Source: Metopolophium dirhodum
Lineage: Eukaryota; Arthropoda; Insecta; Hemiptera; Aphididae
Length of the DNA: 64,000 nt
NCBI RefSeq assembly: GCF_019925205.1
Contig: NC_083560.1
Span: forward strand, 50,080,270 to 50,144,269
Direction: 5' to 3'
In this document: positions 37,961 through 49,019 of the stretch, piece by piece
Numbering within the stretch: the first letter of the stretch is position 1
Layout: each line of letters begins with the position of its first letter
Translations under genes and position numbers: made by a program
Notes under the pieces: model-generated
Databases searched by the model: none
What the model saw: the letters and a program-made list of their open reading frames with translations, nothing else
Told to the model about the DNA's origin: nothing

Positions 37961-40024
37961 GTTGTGCTCGTCCCTCGTGCAATGCGAATAATAAAATGCG
38001 AATAAATCGCTCGACTGATTTTAAACGCGCGCGAGTGTGTGTGTGTGTGTGAGAGACGACATTATAATAATATAATAATATTGTAATCAATTTCGTGTAC
38101 ACGGGCATAATAATAATTTATTGTTTTATCGTCGAGGCGTCGGCTAACAATATGTTATTTATTTTTTTTTTTAATAATATATTATAATATTCTAGCCCCT
38201 CGAGACTTCAATCCGATGGACTCTGGTGTGCGCGTTTGTGATGCGTTTACGAAGAGCTATTATTATTATTATTATTACCATCATCGTCCCGGTTGTTCGC
38301 CCCTCGCCGAAAAAAACAATCGTAAGTTCGTATCATTTTGTTCGTTTCTTGCCGTCGCGAATCCCTCTCCGTTCGCTTTGATGTGCCACCTAACTTTAAT
38401 AAAAATAAATTCGTCAATCCACATGTTATAAAACCATAATAATATACATACATAGAATGTGCGTATTTAGCGTGTTATGTGTCGTGCATTTCACGGCTTC
38501 GTTTATCCCCCACCACGATCTTTGCGGACGAAAAATGAAGAAAAAGTTTAAATTTTCTGCTCTCATCCCGACGCCGCCGGCCGTACGACCTACGAAGGCT
38601 TTATCTTTCGTAATAATATATCAGCTGAGCTATATTATATAGACATAATATCATATAAACTTCCAAGGTTTATCAACATTATTCGTTCGTATGTTAACCC
38701 AACATTGATGTACAGAATAGGCTCACATTAAGTCCCCGTGAGCAAATTATAATTTATAATGTCCCACGTCTTTATGCACTCGCGAACAGCGTTTCTTCCG
38801 GTTTTAAGGTGATCGTGTATCATGCACTGTACATAATATTATACGTTCTGTAACAGACCAGTGCTATATTATGCGATTATTTAGAAAAACACGACCCACA
38901 CCGTGCGCTGCACAATCCGACGGATACCTTACACCGGTTTATCTTTATCGGTTATCCGGGTCTCTATACTATATAATGTACAAAATATGTACAATGTGCC
39001 TACATAATAATATAATAGGTATATTATATACTGGATGCTGCAATGCGGATCGCGTAATTGTTATCGAACCGTTTTTAATTCGGATAACGCATAATATTGT
39101 AATTTTCTTAAAATGTCCATTTTACTCTTTTCTGCACCGTCGGGTGTGCCTATAAGGCTTCGCCGGAGAAATGACCTGCAAATATATTTCATGACACAAA
39201 AGAGTGAAAATCGAATCATTCGACGGCGGCGGTGGCGGCGGCGGCACCAATCTATTTCGTTTTATATTATTTATTATTGCGTGACCGCCGAACGACGACT
39301 GACGTGCAGTTATGCGGTGGTATACTGGCTGTACCTATATACATTTTATACATATATTATGTGCATATAACGATATAACACACTATATATACCACTGCAA
39401 CCTGCACTGCGCGTCGAGAGTATTATTGTAAATTGCGTATAGGTATATACTCGTAAAAAACGGCGGGCCGGCCCAAGGTGAAACGCGATATTATAAACGG
39501 ATGAATTTTTTTTCTTTAATTTTATTATCACCGTCGTCACTCGCCGAAGCTTTGTGCGGCGGTATTACCCTCCCCTAGCATGACGACAATACGCCCGACG
39601 ACGACCTACGACGTAGGTATACACGAAGTAGGTATATGCGGTATAGGTATGTATAGGTAACCATCATATACCTACGATATTCATTTGATATAAATGCGCT
39701 TCTGCAGCACTATATTATTATGATAAACATAATATATTATATATTATTGGGCATGAGACCAACATGCATGGTGCAAATAGGGTGATATTGGCACCATCAA
39801 AAATACGATCGTTTAGGTCTTAATTATAGGTGTTTATATATTATATTTTAAATGATAGGTATATCAAAATAACTCTTGGGATTGCAGGCTATCGTTATTT
39901 ATGCGATCCACGTGAAGAACGCTGATAATATAGATACATATCCTTGTTAATTGCTTTGACATTTTTATTATGGTTCTGAAAGCGGTTACAATAAAATTAT
40001 TTTATTGTTGTCTATAATGAGTGT
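37161..40024. other. Spacer with microsatellites and CpG patches
   Basis: ATT run at about 37925-37960, GT run at 38034-38051, ATT run at 38258-38277, and a GGCGGCGGTGGCGGCGGCGG tract near 39223-39245. CpG-rich patches lie at 37520-37570, 38570-38600 and 39540-39610. The frames are compositional. No gene is recognised. Confidence 0.4.
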
Positions 40025-40170
40025 AAAAAATGTAAAAATAATGAGTGACGACCTTCAATAACTTTTGATAAAATTATGTGCAGCGTCGAGTAGAGTGCTC
40101 TATACTCGACGCTGCACATAATTTTATCAAAAGTATTAAAGGTCGTCACTTATAATTTTTACATTTTTGA
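40025..40170. repeat. Near-perfect palindrome with exact 32-bp core arms
   Basis: 40061-40092 and 40103-40134 are exact reverse complements (core words ACTTTTGATAAAATTATG and GCAGCGTCGAGTA). Pairing continues inward (TAGAG/CTCTA) to a loop of two bases with a 2-base bulge, and outward with few mismatches through GTGACGACCTT to the TGTAAAAAT blocks, about 70 bp per arm. The right flank is foldback-family DNA, so this hairpin probably forms part of a rearranged FB-1 copy. Confidence 0.9.
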
Positions 40171-40475
40171 ATGCCGACTTACAAACGTTAATTTCATGTT
40201 CCGAAGCACAGTATTTTTCTGGGAATTTCAATACTTAGAAATCGAGTGAGTCGAATTTTGAACGAGTATAACTATTAGGTATAAAGTTTAGATGTGCGGA
40301 GCATAGTGAACGAACATTTTTCAGGGTACAAAGCGTACTTCCACTGCGCTCACCAAACTTGAAATACTCATAAATACAACTAGACATTTGATACTGGCAT
40401 TCAAAAAATTTAAATTGAAAAGTGATAAGGTTAAAAAATAGGAATCAAAAATATTATTGTCTTGTAATAACTCAA
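40171..40475. mobile_element. Foldback family FB-1, copy 3 (rearranged)
   Basis: Blocks match FB-1 copy 1: 'taatttcatgttccgaagcacagtatttttct' (40189-40220) against 18481-18513; 'aatcgagtgagtcgaattt' against the 'aatcgaattt' block; 'tataactattaggtataaagtttaga' against 18559-18582; and 'ggcattcaaaaaattt' with the 'gataaggttaaaaaata' block (40397-40441) against 18775-18812. The TATACAGGGTGATT ends are not found, so the copy is truncated or its left end was replaced by the palindrome at 40025-40170. Confidence 0.55.
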
Positions 40476-40825
40476 AATTATTCAGATTTAAAGGCGATCA
40501 GCGGCGGTACGTTTTACAGCAATTATTATTATTATTATTTGCCACGATATCTGTGTATATGTGCAGCGTATATGATGTGTAGTTTGCTGGAAAGTCTCGG
40601 ACTCGGTTAAGGTTTTCGGGGGGGGACCGACCGAGAGCGGTTATAAGGTCGGGCACGGGCGTGGGGCCGCGGTCGTAACTCAATTCATAAACAATGGGTT
40701 TCCGTATACACACATATTATATATATATATATTTGCGTGTGAGTTCGAGTGCGTGCTCCCTCGACCGCGCGCGCCGTCCCTCTCGCGTTCCAAATGACAT
40801 ACCACGCGCAGCTTCTGGTTACGAT
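40476..40825. other. Short CpG-rich spacer
   Basis: An ATT run at about 40522-40540, then a CpG-rich patch at 40610-40800 with GGGGGGGACCGACCGAGAGCGG near 40619. No gene is recognised. Confidence 0.35.
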
Positions 40826-40829
40826 GATG

Positions 40830-40860
<31 letters not shown>

Positions 40861-40900
40861 CAACAATAATAATAGTAGTAGTAATAGTAATAATAATATA
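40826..40900. repeat. Trinucleotide array (GAT)n-(AAT)n-(AAC)n-(AGT)n
   Basis: A continuous run of trinucleotide units, mainly AAT with AAC and AGT variants. It is the largest such array in this part of the window and explains the poly-Asn, poly-Ile and poly-Leu frames over it. Confidence 0.92.
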
Positions 40901-41357
40901 TATGTTTTCACCGATCGTTTGCGCAGATTTATAGCGCGAATTTCGAGTAAAAGGTTTTTGTTATTGATATATATATATATATACAACACACACACACACA
41001 TTTAGGTGTATATGTATAGTATATAGGTATTGTACATACCTATATAACACTGCACGACGCATTGTTTTCCGTGTAACGATTAGTGCACTACTACGCGGAC
41101 AATACACCTACGTTTACAATATATAATATCATACACACCTATACACACGCATGCCGATCGAATAATATACACAGGCACGTGTGTCGCATATTTTGGTGTA
41201 TGCCTATTATAATACCTATACGTATTATTGTACTGTACGCGGTTATACGCGGTATAACAAATATTACTATTGTCCAATCGCAATATTTCTCCGTCGACGA
41301 CCGCCGTCCGCAGGAGTGGAACGTGTGCGACAAGTTCTGATAGTGGAGACAATATAT
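40901..41357. other. TA-rich spacer
   Basis: A TATATATATATA run near 40968-40981 followed by a CA run. Overlapping frames on both strands at 41080-41414 are not convincing. Confidence 0.4.
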
Positions 41358-41648
41358 TATAGAGTGTACCATATTATATCCAACGAAAAGTATAAAAAGA
41401 AAAATGCGCCTTAAAATACACGTAATTTAATAGGTAGGTATCTAAGTCTTTGAACTATAGATATCATATAATATGCTAAAATGATCAGCTAAAAAATTAA
41501 CTTACCTTGATTTTATTATAGATTTTAGTAGATTACTTTAGCATAAATGATCTCTATAGTTCAAAGATTTAGCTACCTATAAAATGAAATCACAACTTTT
41601 AGAGCATTTTTTTTACACGGAGTATGGTGGAGTGTTTTTGTTGGGATA
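41358..41648. mobile_element. Palindromic MITE family PM-2, copy 1 (about 290 bp)
   Basis: The right end reads, when reverse-complemented, TATCCCAACAAAAACACTCC then ACCATACTCCGTGTAAAAA; the left end (AGTGTACCATATT then CCAACGAAAAGTATAAAAAG) is a degraded counterpart. The interior is palindromic: GGTAGGTATCTAAGTCTTTGAACTATAG on the left answers CTATAGTTCAAAGATTTAGCTACC on the right. The same element occurs at 50563-50872 and as a fragment at 50119-50185. No coding capacity. Confidence 0.75.
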
Positions 41649-42199
41649 TAATATATACAGATCGAACTTATAATAATATATACTATATAGGTCATTGCAG
41701 GCGATTCGTGTTAGAATTATCGTGCGTTTGCTTCCAAAAACAAAATGTATTGACTTATATTATGTATATAGACCTGAGCACAATATAATATAATATATTT
41801 TGTACTCTATCCTAGAGTCTAGGATGTTTGCCAAGTACATAATATGAGAGCCCTCGAGTGCCAGTTGTGGTCCTAACCACAGGGGTACTGGACCCCCTTG
41901 AACAAAAAAAAAAGATTACTTAAGATATTATACTGCATAAATATAACCCAAGATATTATGTAGTAGATAATATATATGTAGGTAATAGGTACACAAGATA
42001 ATTCCCGTATATATAGTAGTTAGTACAAGAGTACAAAATAATAAAGCCCATAGGGTATATTATAATACTGTACAGCCATAATATAGGTAGACACTAAACT
42101 GTTAAATACGATGGTAATAATTGATAATACGTCACTGAACTGTTGCACACTCATATTATATACTTATGCATACATATATATATATATATATCACAGCGT
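41649..42199. other. AT-rich spacer with 17-bp palindrome
   Basis: ATCCTAGA-G-TCTAGGAT at 41809-41825 is a perfect short palindrome. The segment 41850-41910 (GGTCCTAACCACAGGGGTACTGG region) may be a transposon scrap. No gene. Confidence 0.4.
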
Positions 42200-42800
42200 T
42201 TTCCCGGAGTGGAAATACTGCTGTCTGACTTCGGAGCTGCACTCTCTACTGCAGAGGGTGGATTAAAACCGTATTACTTATCGACCGAAAATCACGCCGT
42301 TCGGAAAGTATGTGGTGGGGGGGGGGAGGGGGAGGGTCAGAAAACGGCCGTATATAAAATGCGAGGAGCGTCGAAGCGAAGACGACAAACGAGACGGTGA
42401 TGGGACTCTTACAAAGCCATCAGAGCCAATTACGTAAGTACATTTGTCGCCGTCGAAAAGCATGAAATGGCGACGGAGGAGGTGACGGCGGCGGCGGCGG
42501 CGACGACGACGCTCGCAGACCGTAACCCGACTTGACAAGTTCCGCCCGAATTCATTGTCCACCGCCGCCGCCGACTCGGCCGAGACGATAATATCGTCGG
42601 CACCCCACTGCCCCACCGTTGCCCACCCGCATTTGCCGCTCGCCGCAGTACAGACTCGTGGGCCAGTTGGTCGTTTCGATCCGATACGACGCGATGCGAC
42701 GCGACGACGATAGTAATGATAATATTATTATGATGCCGACAACGCAGACGACGACGATGATGACATAACGGACTCGAAAGAGTACGTCGCTGATGGAAAT
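42200..42800. promoter_or_regulatory. CpG-rich island with G-rich tract
   Basis: The G-run 42317-42336 (10 G, 5 G and 3 G separated by single A) is a strong G-quadruplex candidate. A GGC/GAC trinucleotide tract lies at 42485-42510, and CpG is dense to about 42780. The 112-codon minus-strand frame (42278-42616) is Arg/Ser/Pro-rich from this composition. Candidate regulatory island; no exon or TATA box is assigned. Confidence 0.3.
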
Positions 42801-44578
42801 TAATTCGCGTTCACTATATTATTATCATGTATGTACAGTGTGTTCTGCGATATATCGTGTACACGCATCACTCGCGGGTCTCGACCATTTTGCGCCCTGT
42901 TGAACTCTGCGTCGTACGTATATAATAATATATTATTATTATTATTATAGTGTTCGACGTCGTTTCGATTAAGGCGAGACTGACGGGGCAAACTATATTC
43001 ACGCGACGATGCGTAATGCAAGTGACTTTCCTCGTACACTTTATACACAGCAACCGATTATTCCGATCAGTGCAGGCACACGGGCATACGCAGAAATGTC
43101 CAACGGCGGGGGAGGGGGTATATTAAAAACATAATAATATTATGCGTGTAACATACAATGTATTTACGCATACGATTATGAATGTATTTTATATAAAAAC
43201 TCAATCATAAAATAAATAGCGTAGAAATCCTTGGAGTGGGAGTTAAACGCACCCCCGATCCGTGTTACGGCGCCCATTTCAATCCGAATATTAACGAAAT
43301 TCGAATACATCGCAATAATATACTTATATATATATAGGTATACATCAGTATCGATTATAGGTTGATCACTGAATCGTATATTATATATTATGCATTATGT
43401 TTAGATATACGTTGGTATAATATTTTATTGTATATTATAATCTCGTAAAAAGTACGAATATCTCAACTCGTTGGCATACAAGAAAATTAACAACGGGCCA
43501 AAAGCCTAATACTCCTACACGCTGCGGTTTACATTGTATTATGGTCGTATTATATTATGTACATTCTATTATTACCTATATCATAAAGGTACAATTGTGC
43601 ACAATTAATCATTTGTAATGAAATATTATATGCATAACCATTGACTCTGCGGGCCGTATTATTGGTAGGTACTTGCATTGATGCGTTATACAACGTTTAT
43701 ACAATCAAACACTATATACTCGTAGTGCATCCCTACAACTCTACTGCATAGAAATACGCATATATTTTACGTAGCGCATTATAATATTATGAAGATTAAT
43801 TTGAATTTATACCCTGATTATTCCACGTTTACGTCTACGAGTCAAAATTTCGTCGAAATCATACCGTACCGCAGTTCAAAGTAAATCACCTGTAGGGAAT
43901 TGGCATTGGCATCAGTACATACGTGGTTCGCAGTATTCTATATCCGTTATAATTATACAGTAACTCCATTACTATAAATCTATAAAGGCGATTCCAAATC
44001 AAATCGGTCTTACAAAGGATGCGACTTTAAAATATCAATACGTAATCAAAGCACACCCGTTACGTCGGTACGTAAATAAAATAGGGTCAGCCGAATACGT
44101 AATTATCCAAACAAACTTATGAACAGTGCAAAATTATAACTGCGCTACGATGATCGCCAATAAGGACGTGATAGCGAGGCTACGGTAAACATAACATAAT
44201 ATTATTATAAGGATATCATTCGAACCTGCGATTGAATTACACGCGTGTGTAATAATAATATTTTAGTCCATATTATCCATATTATCAGTTATGATCTCGG
44301 AATCGGATCCTTTGACGTCGCCATCGAAATTATACACTTTGTGCGTGGTTGTGTGAGCCGGAAGCTGCCGACCACTAATTTGCTTTCATCGTAAATATAC
44401 ATCCGCATTCTGAGTTCGGCCGGTTACTTATTGATTTAATTCGTACTTATTACTTACACAATCCAGACTGGACGAGCTTACATATTTTAAGGCCCAAACC
44501 AGTACATTTGCTGTGAATTTCAATGTTTTTTTTTAGAGGTAGATAATAAAATAACTGATGAGTTAATATCACCAATAT
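42801..44578. other. AT-rich spacer
   Basis: ATT run near 42930-42950. A possible transposon scrap lies near 43240-43280 (CACCCCCGATCCGTGTTACGG region). No gene is recognised. Confidence 0.4.
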
Positions 44579-44810
44579 ACCGTGTGTCCGTAAAAAAATG
44601 GCTACACTCTATAACTCAGTTATCTACATTACGTCATTACTCGGTAGTTCGGTACGACTGGACCCTATAAATATTTTAGAATTCTGTTTACTGGAGATCG
44701 ATGATCCAATTGTTCATGTCCCACGAACAGAATTCAAAAATATGTATAGGGTACTGAGTAATATTGGTAATTTAATTATATCGTGTACCCTGTTTTTGCG
44801 GACACAGGGT
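44579..44810. mobile_element. Palindromic MITE (232 bp), CCTGTGTCCG ends
   Basis: The left end ACCGTGTGTCCGTAAAAAAA (44579) matches the reverse-complemented right end ACCCTGTGTCCGCAAAAACA (to 44810). The inner parts also pair: GGACCCTATAAATATTTTAG and GAATTCTGTTTA on the left answer ACGAACAGAATTC and AATATGTATAGGGTAC on the right, with the centre near 44700. The plus-strand 77-codon frame at 44598-44831 is a by-product. Flanks are TA-rich, consistent with Tc1/mariner-type insertion (inference). Confidence 0.8.
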
Positions 44811-45440
44811 GTATGTATAAAATACATATAAAATATACTTGACAAATATAAAATAAAAATATGAACACTAAAAAGAACAAACATACATAATATCATACTA
44901 TTTAATAACAAACTATATAAATCTATATTATAATATTACATCAAATTGTTTATAATATATTATAACTTACTATTAAATATAGTATAATATATTAATATGC
45001 ATGTGTTATTCTTACCAATGTTCCAAAAGTTTGTTTTCCCAACTAAACCACGGGAAAGATGTTAGGAAAATTTGCACTTGGGCTGACTCAATGTTTTCAG
45101 GCTAGATCCGACGCTGTTTATATTGTATAGCGATTTTGTACGCGGCGTATATAATATTATGCAGTTCAATGCATTGTTAGCTAACTGTTGCTGTGGTTTA
45201 GTGAAATCTGCGAATGGTTTGTACCGTCGAACAAAATAATATTATTGTATTATACGTAATTAATATTTATAATAAGCAATACAGACGCGGTTTGCAGGTT
45301 CTTAATTATTGTACAAAAACAAAATAATATTATAATTTGTTATGTATATTACAACAGCACTCGGGAAAAAAAAAAACTCAGCGGTGAAAAGAATATTATA
45401 TCATATTATGATTTAGGTAAACGTAATAATTATACCGCGA
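44811..45440. other. AT-rich spacer
   Basis: No gene or structured repeat, apart from an A-tract at about 45366-45376. Confidence 0.4.
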
Positions 45441-46170
45441 CATTGTAATATGACAGCGCGTCGGTTGTTGCCGCAGCGACGACGAGTGGCCGACAAAGGG
45501 ATCCCCCCCTCCCCCCTCCCACCGCAAACGTTTCATTATAGACGCGTGTCCGCCGCGGAAAATGCTCACTGCATATACATATACAATTACTGATAATATT
45601 AATAATAATATTATGATCGTAATCATAATAATTATTATTACTGCGCGCCCTGTTATAATATAATAATAAGGCGACGACGACGCCGCGGTGCACTTTTAGA
45701 GGAGACGGTTTTTGAAGTGTTTAAAGTGCGTTTGTGTAATACCGATACCGTTCGACAGTTAGCTGCAGCGCAGCAGCCGTTCCTATAATGTATAATAATA
45801 TAATGTATATCGAGCACGGACGAAGAAAAGTTATGCTCGGAGGCGGCGGGCGGCGGCGGCGGCAAACCGCTTTTGTGCGGCGTATATTTAATTTAATAAT
45901 TTAATCCTTCGGCGCTGTCTGCAATTACCCCCATTGTTCGCGGCGAGCCCCGTCCACCCCCGACCGTCGTCCGCGAACCCCCTCCATCCCCTGGCCTAAC
46001 TAACCGCGAAACTTTCTAATAATAACAACACCATAACGACCCTATATATCTCTTTAACAGTGGCCGCCGCGAAAGTGACTTGATACCTACCGCCGCCCGC
46101 CACTGTTCTATAAGGGCAGGCGGCCGAAAAATAAGGAGGAGAGGCGGGTGACCCTCCCCTAACCACTACA
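45441..46170. promoter_or_regulatory. GC/CpG-rich islands
   Basis: C-rich tract 45503-45520 (7 C, 6 C and 3 C separated by T; G-quadruplex candidate on the minus strand), GGCGGCGGGCGGCGGCGGCGG at 45842-45862, and CpG-rich DNA at 45910-46150, interrupted by AT-rich stretches. No exon is recognised. The frames are compositional. Confidence 0.25.
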
Positions 46171-46482
46171 TACCATTCACCCCGAAGCCAATTCGGCAGC
46201 CGTCGAAACGATATTACGTATTTCGTTTTTATTTGAATATATTATATATATATAGGTACTTGATGAAAATTAATGAATCTATATACTTTTAAAATATCTC
46301 CAGTTTCCACAAGTCAACTCTATACAAATTGGCCATTTAAAATTTATCTCGAAGTAAGTTCGAAAACAAATTCTAAAATTATCTGAGTAATACCAATTCC
46401 ACAATGAACGATACAATAATTGTGAACCCTCTCTAATACAGTACCTAATAATAGGAATAAGTAATAACTGTATCCAAAAGCA
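46171..46482. other. AT-rich spacer
   Basis: A minus-strand 86-codon frame at 46279-46539 is rich in Ile, Tyr, Phe and Trp but shows no known domain. Nothing else is seen. Confidence 0.3.
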
Positions 46483-46824
46483 ATGAATTCCAAAAATATC
46501 AAGTTCAAAAAAGTTATTGACGCAGTAGACGTATATCAACGCGTAATTACGTGCAGAATAATCACGCGCCGACGGTTCGTAACAATTTCCAGTAATATTT
46601 TCTTAGAATTTATATTACATCGATTCACATTTTTTTGTGCCAAAATCGTGATTTATTTTTCCGCGACCACCAACCTCGGAGACGTGAAGCAGACTTTTGA
46701 ACGCGTGACTTGCAGTGATCGGCGACGGGAAGTTTTTGGGGAACAGATTTTGACACACGGCGAGATGGGATGGGAGGCCGCGTCTCGCCACGCCGTTTGG
46801 CCGCCGCGACTTGTTGCTATATAA
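46483..46824 (+). CDS. Unrecognised open frame, 113 codons (doubtful)
   Basis: A true ATG at 46483 opens a 113-residue frame with mixed composition: a basic N-terminal half (RIITRRRFVTISSNIFLEFI), one hydrophobic stretch with aromatic residues, then GDVKQTFERVTCSDRRREV. It has no repeat-derived homopolymer. I recognise no family. Two minus-strand frames overlap it, and its 3' part lies in a CpG-rich block that ends in a TATATAAG box, so the stretch could equally be promoter DNA. Kept only because it is one of the few frames here not explained by simple sequence. Confidence 0.12.
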   Translation: MNSKNIKFKKVIDAVDVYQRVITCRIITRRRFVTISSNIFLEFILHRFTFFCAKIVIYFSATTNLGDVKQTFERVTCSDRRREVFGEQILTHGEMGWEAASRHAVWPPRLVAI

Positions 46825-46850
46825 GTTTCGCTTTTTTGCCTGCACTGTCT
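46680..46850 (+). promoter_or_regulatory. Candidate TATA promoter next to CpG-rich block
   Basis: A CpG-rich stretch (46680-46815) leads into CTATATAAG (TATA box 46818-46825), with an initiator-like GCACTG at 46842-46847, about 25 bases downstream. The TATATAAG form fits the arthropod consensus better than the generic TATATA words around it. No coding exon can be assigned downstream; AT-rich DNA follows. Confidence 0.3.
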
Positions 46851-48472
46851 GTAATAATATATATTATTAATATTATAATACGCGTATCGTTGCGAGCAAT
46901 TGACCGTGGAACCTACCCCCTTGTTAGGGGGTTTTTCGCTGTTCGCTGTCCGTGGCCGATCACTCAGAGATAGGTTTTTTGTTACCAATATTTTTTTCCC
47001 GCGGAGGGATGAATGATTTGACCCCGGACAACCCCTACAACCTTTTCCCTTGGATTCGACGTCTCACGACACAATTACCACAACTCTACATTATGTACGT
47101 CTATAGTTGTACAGTATTATTTATGATTTAAAATTTAAAACGATTTATTTGATGAAATCGATTGTAACACAGGTATTAACGACATATAGTAATAACCTTT
47201 AGTAATACCGATGATAGATAATAATAATTTATTATTATTTATGATTCAAATATATATCTATAGGTATATAAATTATATAATATATTATAATATTAAAATT
47301 CATATAATTTATATTTAGCTATATACTATGTACAGAGTGAAATTTTTTTTTTTTTAATTTGTTCTATATTTTAAATCTTTTATGTTATTGCGGTACCTAT
47401 GGAGTTAGCAGTTAACACCGTAAATAAGCCGTGTTGTGCGCTATGTGTGGTAGCTAACATAGACGCGATGTGAGTGCACTCGTGCACCACAAAGGATCCG
47501 TACGATTGTTATTAATAGTGTTTCGATATTATTTATTTACTATCACATTGGTATACGTTCAAAACAATATTTTACTTAAACAAAATTTTTATAATAACAA
47601 AAATGGAATGTACGAAAATAATAATTATTAGTACCTATATGTTTAATGTATATTATATACTATATAGGTAGTGTTTTAAATGTTTAAAATAACTTTGCAT
47701 AGCGGGGAGCAATTGTGTCAACTGTTTAACGTCCCTTTATACCTCCACCCCCGAAAACTGCTCCTCATACTTATATACGATAACCGTCAATAATTTTTTG
47801 TGCGGGTTGCAGTACTCACCTATATATACTGACGTGTATACACAGAGTACCCCTCACCCCTAGGATCTGGCGAGCGAGCGAAACACATTAAAAAAAAACA
47901 CATATTTTCGGCCATATATATAGAGCGCCCTCGCCGTCGCCGATTTCCTCGCCTGAACAATGGACGAGATTGAGGCAGGAGAGATGGGCTCGCGGTGAGT
48001 GTGTGTGCCTTTTTTCCCACTGAAGAGTAGGGAAAAAAATATGACCGTTTCATCCCCGTGTGCAGCGTCTATGTATATGCATACGCGTATATTATAATTT
48101 TACACTTCATCTATTTATTTGAAAAAGGGACGTTGCGCGCCCTTTTTTTGCGTACCATCAGTAGCATTGTCGTTTGTCGCCGCCCGTGTACTCGCGTGCA
48201 CTATACACACCCTTTGCCCGCCTATACTGTCACACGCTGTAAAAACGTCAACGGTCGGCCGCCGTGTAAGGATAATTACGTAATAAAAAATACAAATATA
48301 AACTACAAAAAAAAAAACCAACACGTCATATTATACCATAAATAACAATAACAATGTAAGTTATATTATATTCATAATGTTAATAATATTCGACTCGGTG
48401 CTCGTCGATAGTGCCTATATATATTATGCTCTACGGCTGCGGGTAAAACGCGCGTTTCACCGCGAATACTAT
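46851..48472. other. Spacer
   Basis: A T-tract lies at about 47343-47357. A CpG-rich patch lies at 47860-48060 and another at 48130-48270. A perfect 7-bp hairpin with T-tail occurs at 46915-46937, judged fortuitous. No gene is recognised. Confidence 0.4.
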
Positions 48473-49019
48473 ATCTTTGGTCCCGGGTAAAAAGGGCTTA
48501 AGTACATTTTACCAACTTTTTGCGACAGCAGTATCAAAGTTTGAAAATTCCTACTTGTAAGTTCATTATATCCATATATATTTAAAGTATTTTTATATTA
48601 TATATACCTATTACATTCTTAATGCATGTAACCGTTAAAATTCTTGTTACTTTGAATATTTAACGAGATAACTGTAGTTATGCCCTTTTGATTTCACTTG
48701 TTCTGACTTATGCCCTTTTGATTTTACTTGTTCTGACTTAAGCCCTATTTGTCCACGACTTATGTCTTTTTGATTTCACTTATTTTGATTTATGTCTTTT
48801 TGTCCAGGCATAAGTCATCATACGCCTTTTCTACCAAACGTAGAAACGGTTATGTTTAGATTTGCCAAAATTATTTCTTCAATGATAATTGAGTAATATT
48901 CGTCACTGACTTATGCCAAATGTACCAAAAAAATCATCAAAAATTAAGTTTTACATCTGCGGAATAAAATTTTTTTGTCAAAAATTGACTCAAGCCGTTT
49001 TCTACCCGGGAGCAAAGAT
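48473..49019. mobile_element. TIR element with internal 30-bp repeats (547 bp)
   Basis: Inverted ends of about 31 bp: the left starts ATCTTTGGTCCCGGGTAAAA then AGGGCTTAAGT; the right, reverse-complemented, starts ATCTTTGCTCCCGGGTAGAA then AACGGCTTGAGT. Between them, 48674-48805 holds three direct units of exactly 30 bp, a shortened unit and a further one, each built round ACTTATGCCCTTTTGAT. An inverted copy (GCATAAGTC) and further CTTTTCTACC and TGACTTATGCC words follow. The unit core is the reverse complement of the inner end motif (AAAAAGGGCTTAAGT), so end and interior carry the same word many times. No transposase frame. Superfamily not identified. Confidence 0.75.
48674..48805. repeat. 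30-bp tandem repeat inside the TIR element
   Basis: The TTA of each unit falls at 48678, 48708, 48738, then 48760 and 48790, giving spacings of 30, 30, 22 and 30 bp. Units alternate between a tail of GATTTCACTTGTTCT and a tail of TGTCCACG or TGTCCAGG. See the enclosing element for its relation to the terminal repeats. Confidence 0.85.

Noticed and set aside
40697..41005. 103-codon frame with poly-Asn and poly-Ser
   Set aside because: Made by the AAT/AGT trinucleotide array and TATATA runs.
44598..44831. 77-codon plus-strand frame
   Set aside because: It lies almost wholly inside a palindromic MITE (44579-44810).
46915..46937. Perfect 7-bp G/C stem followed by a T run, like a bacterial terminator
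   Set aside because: The window is eukaryotic with no operon or bacterial gene nearby; a chance hairpin is the simpler reading.
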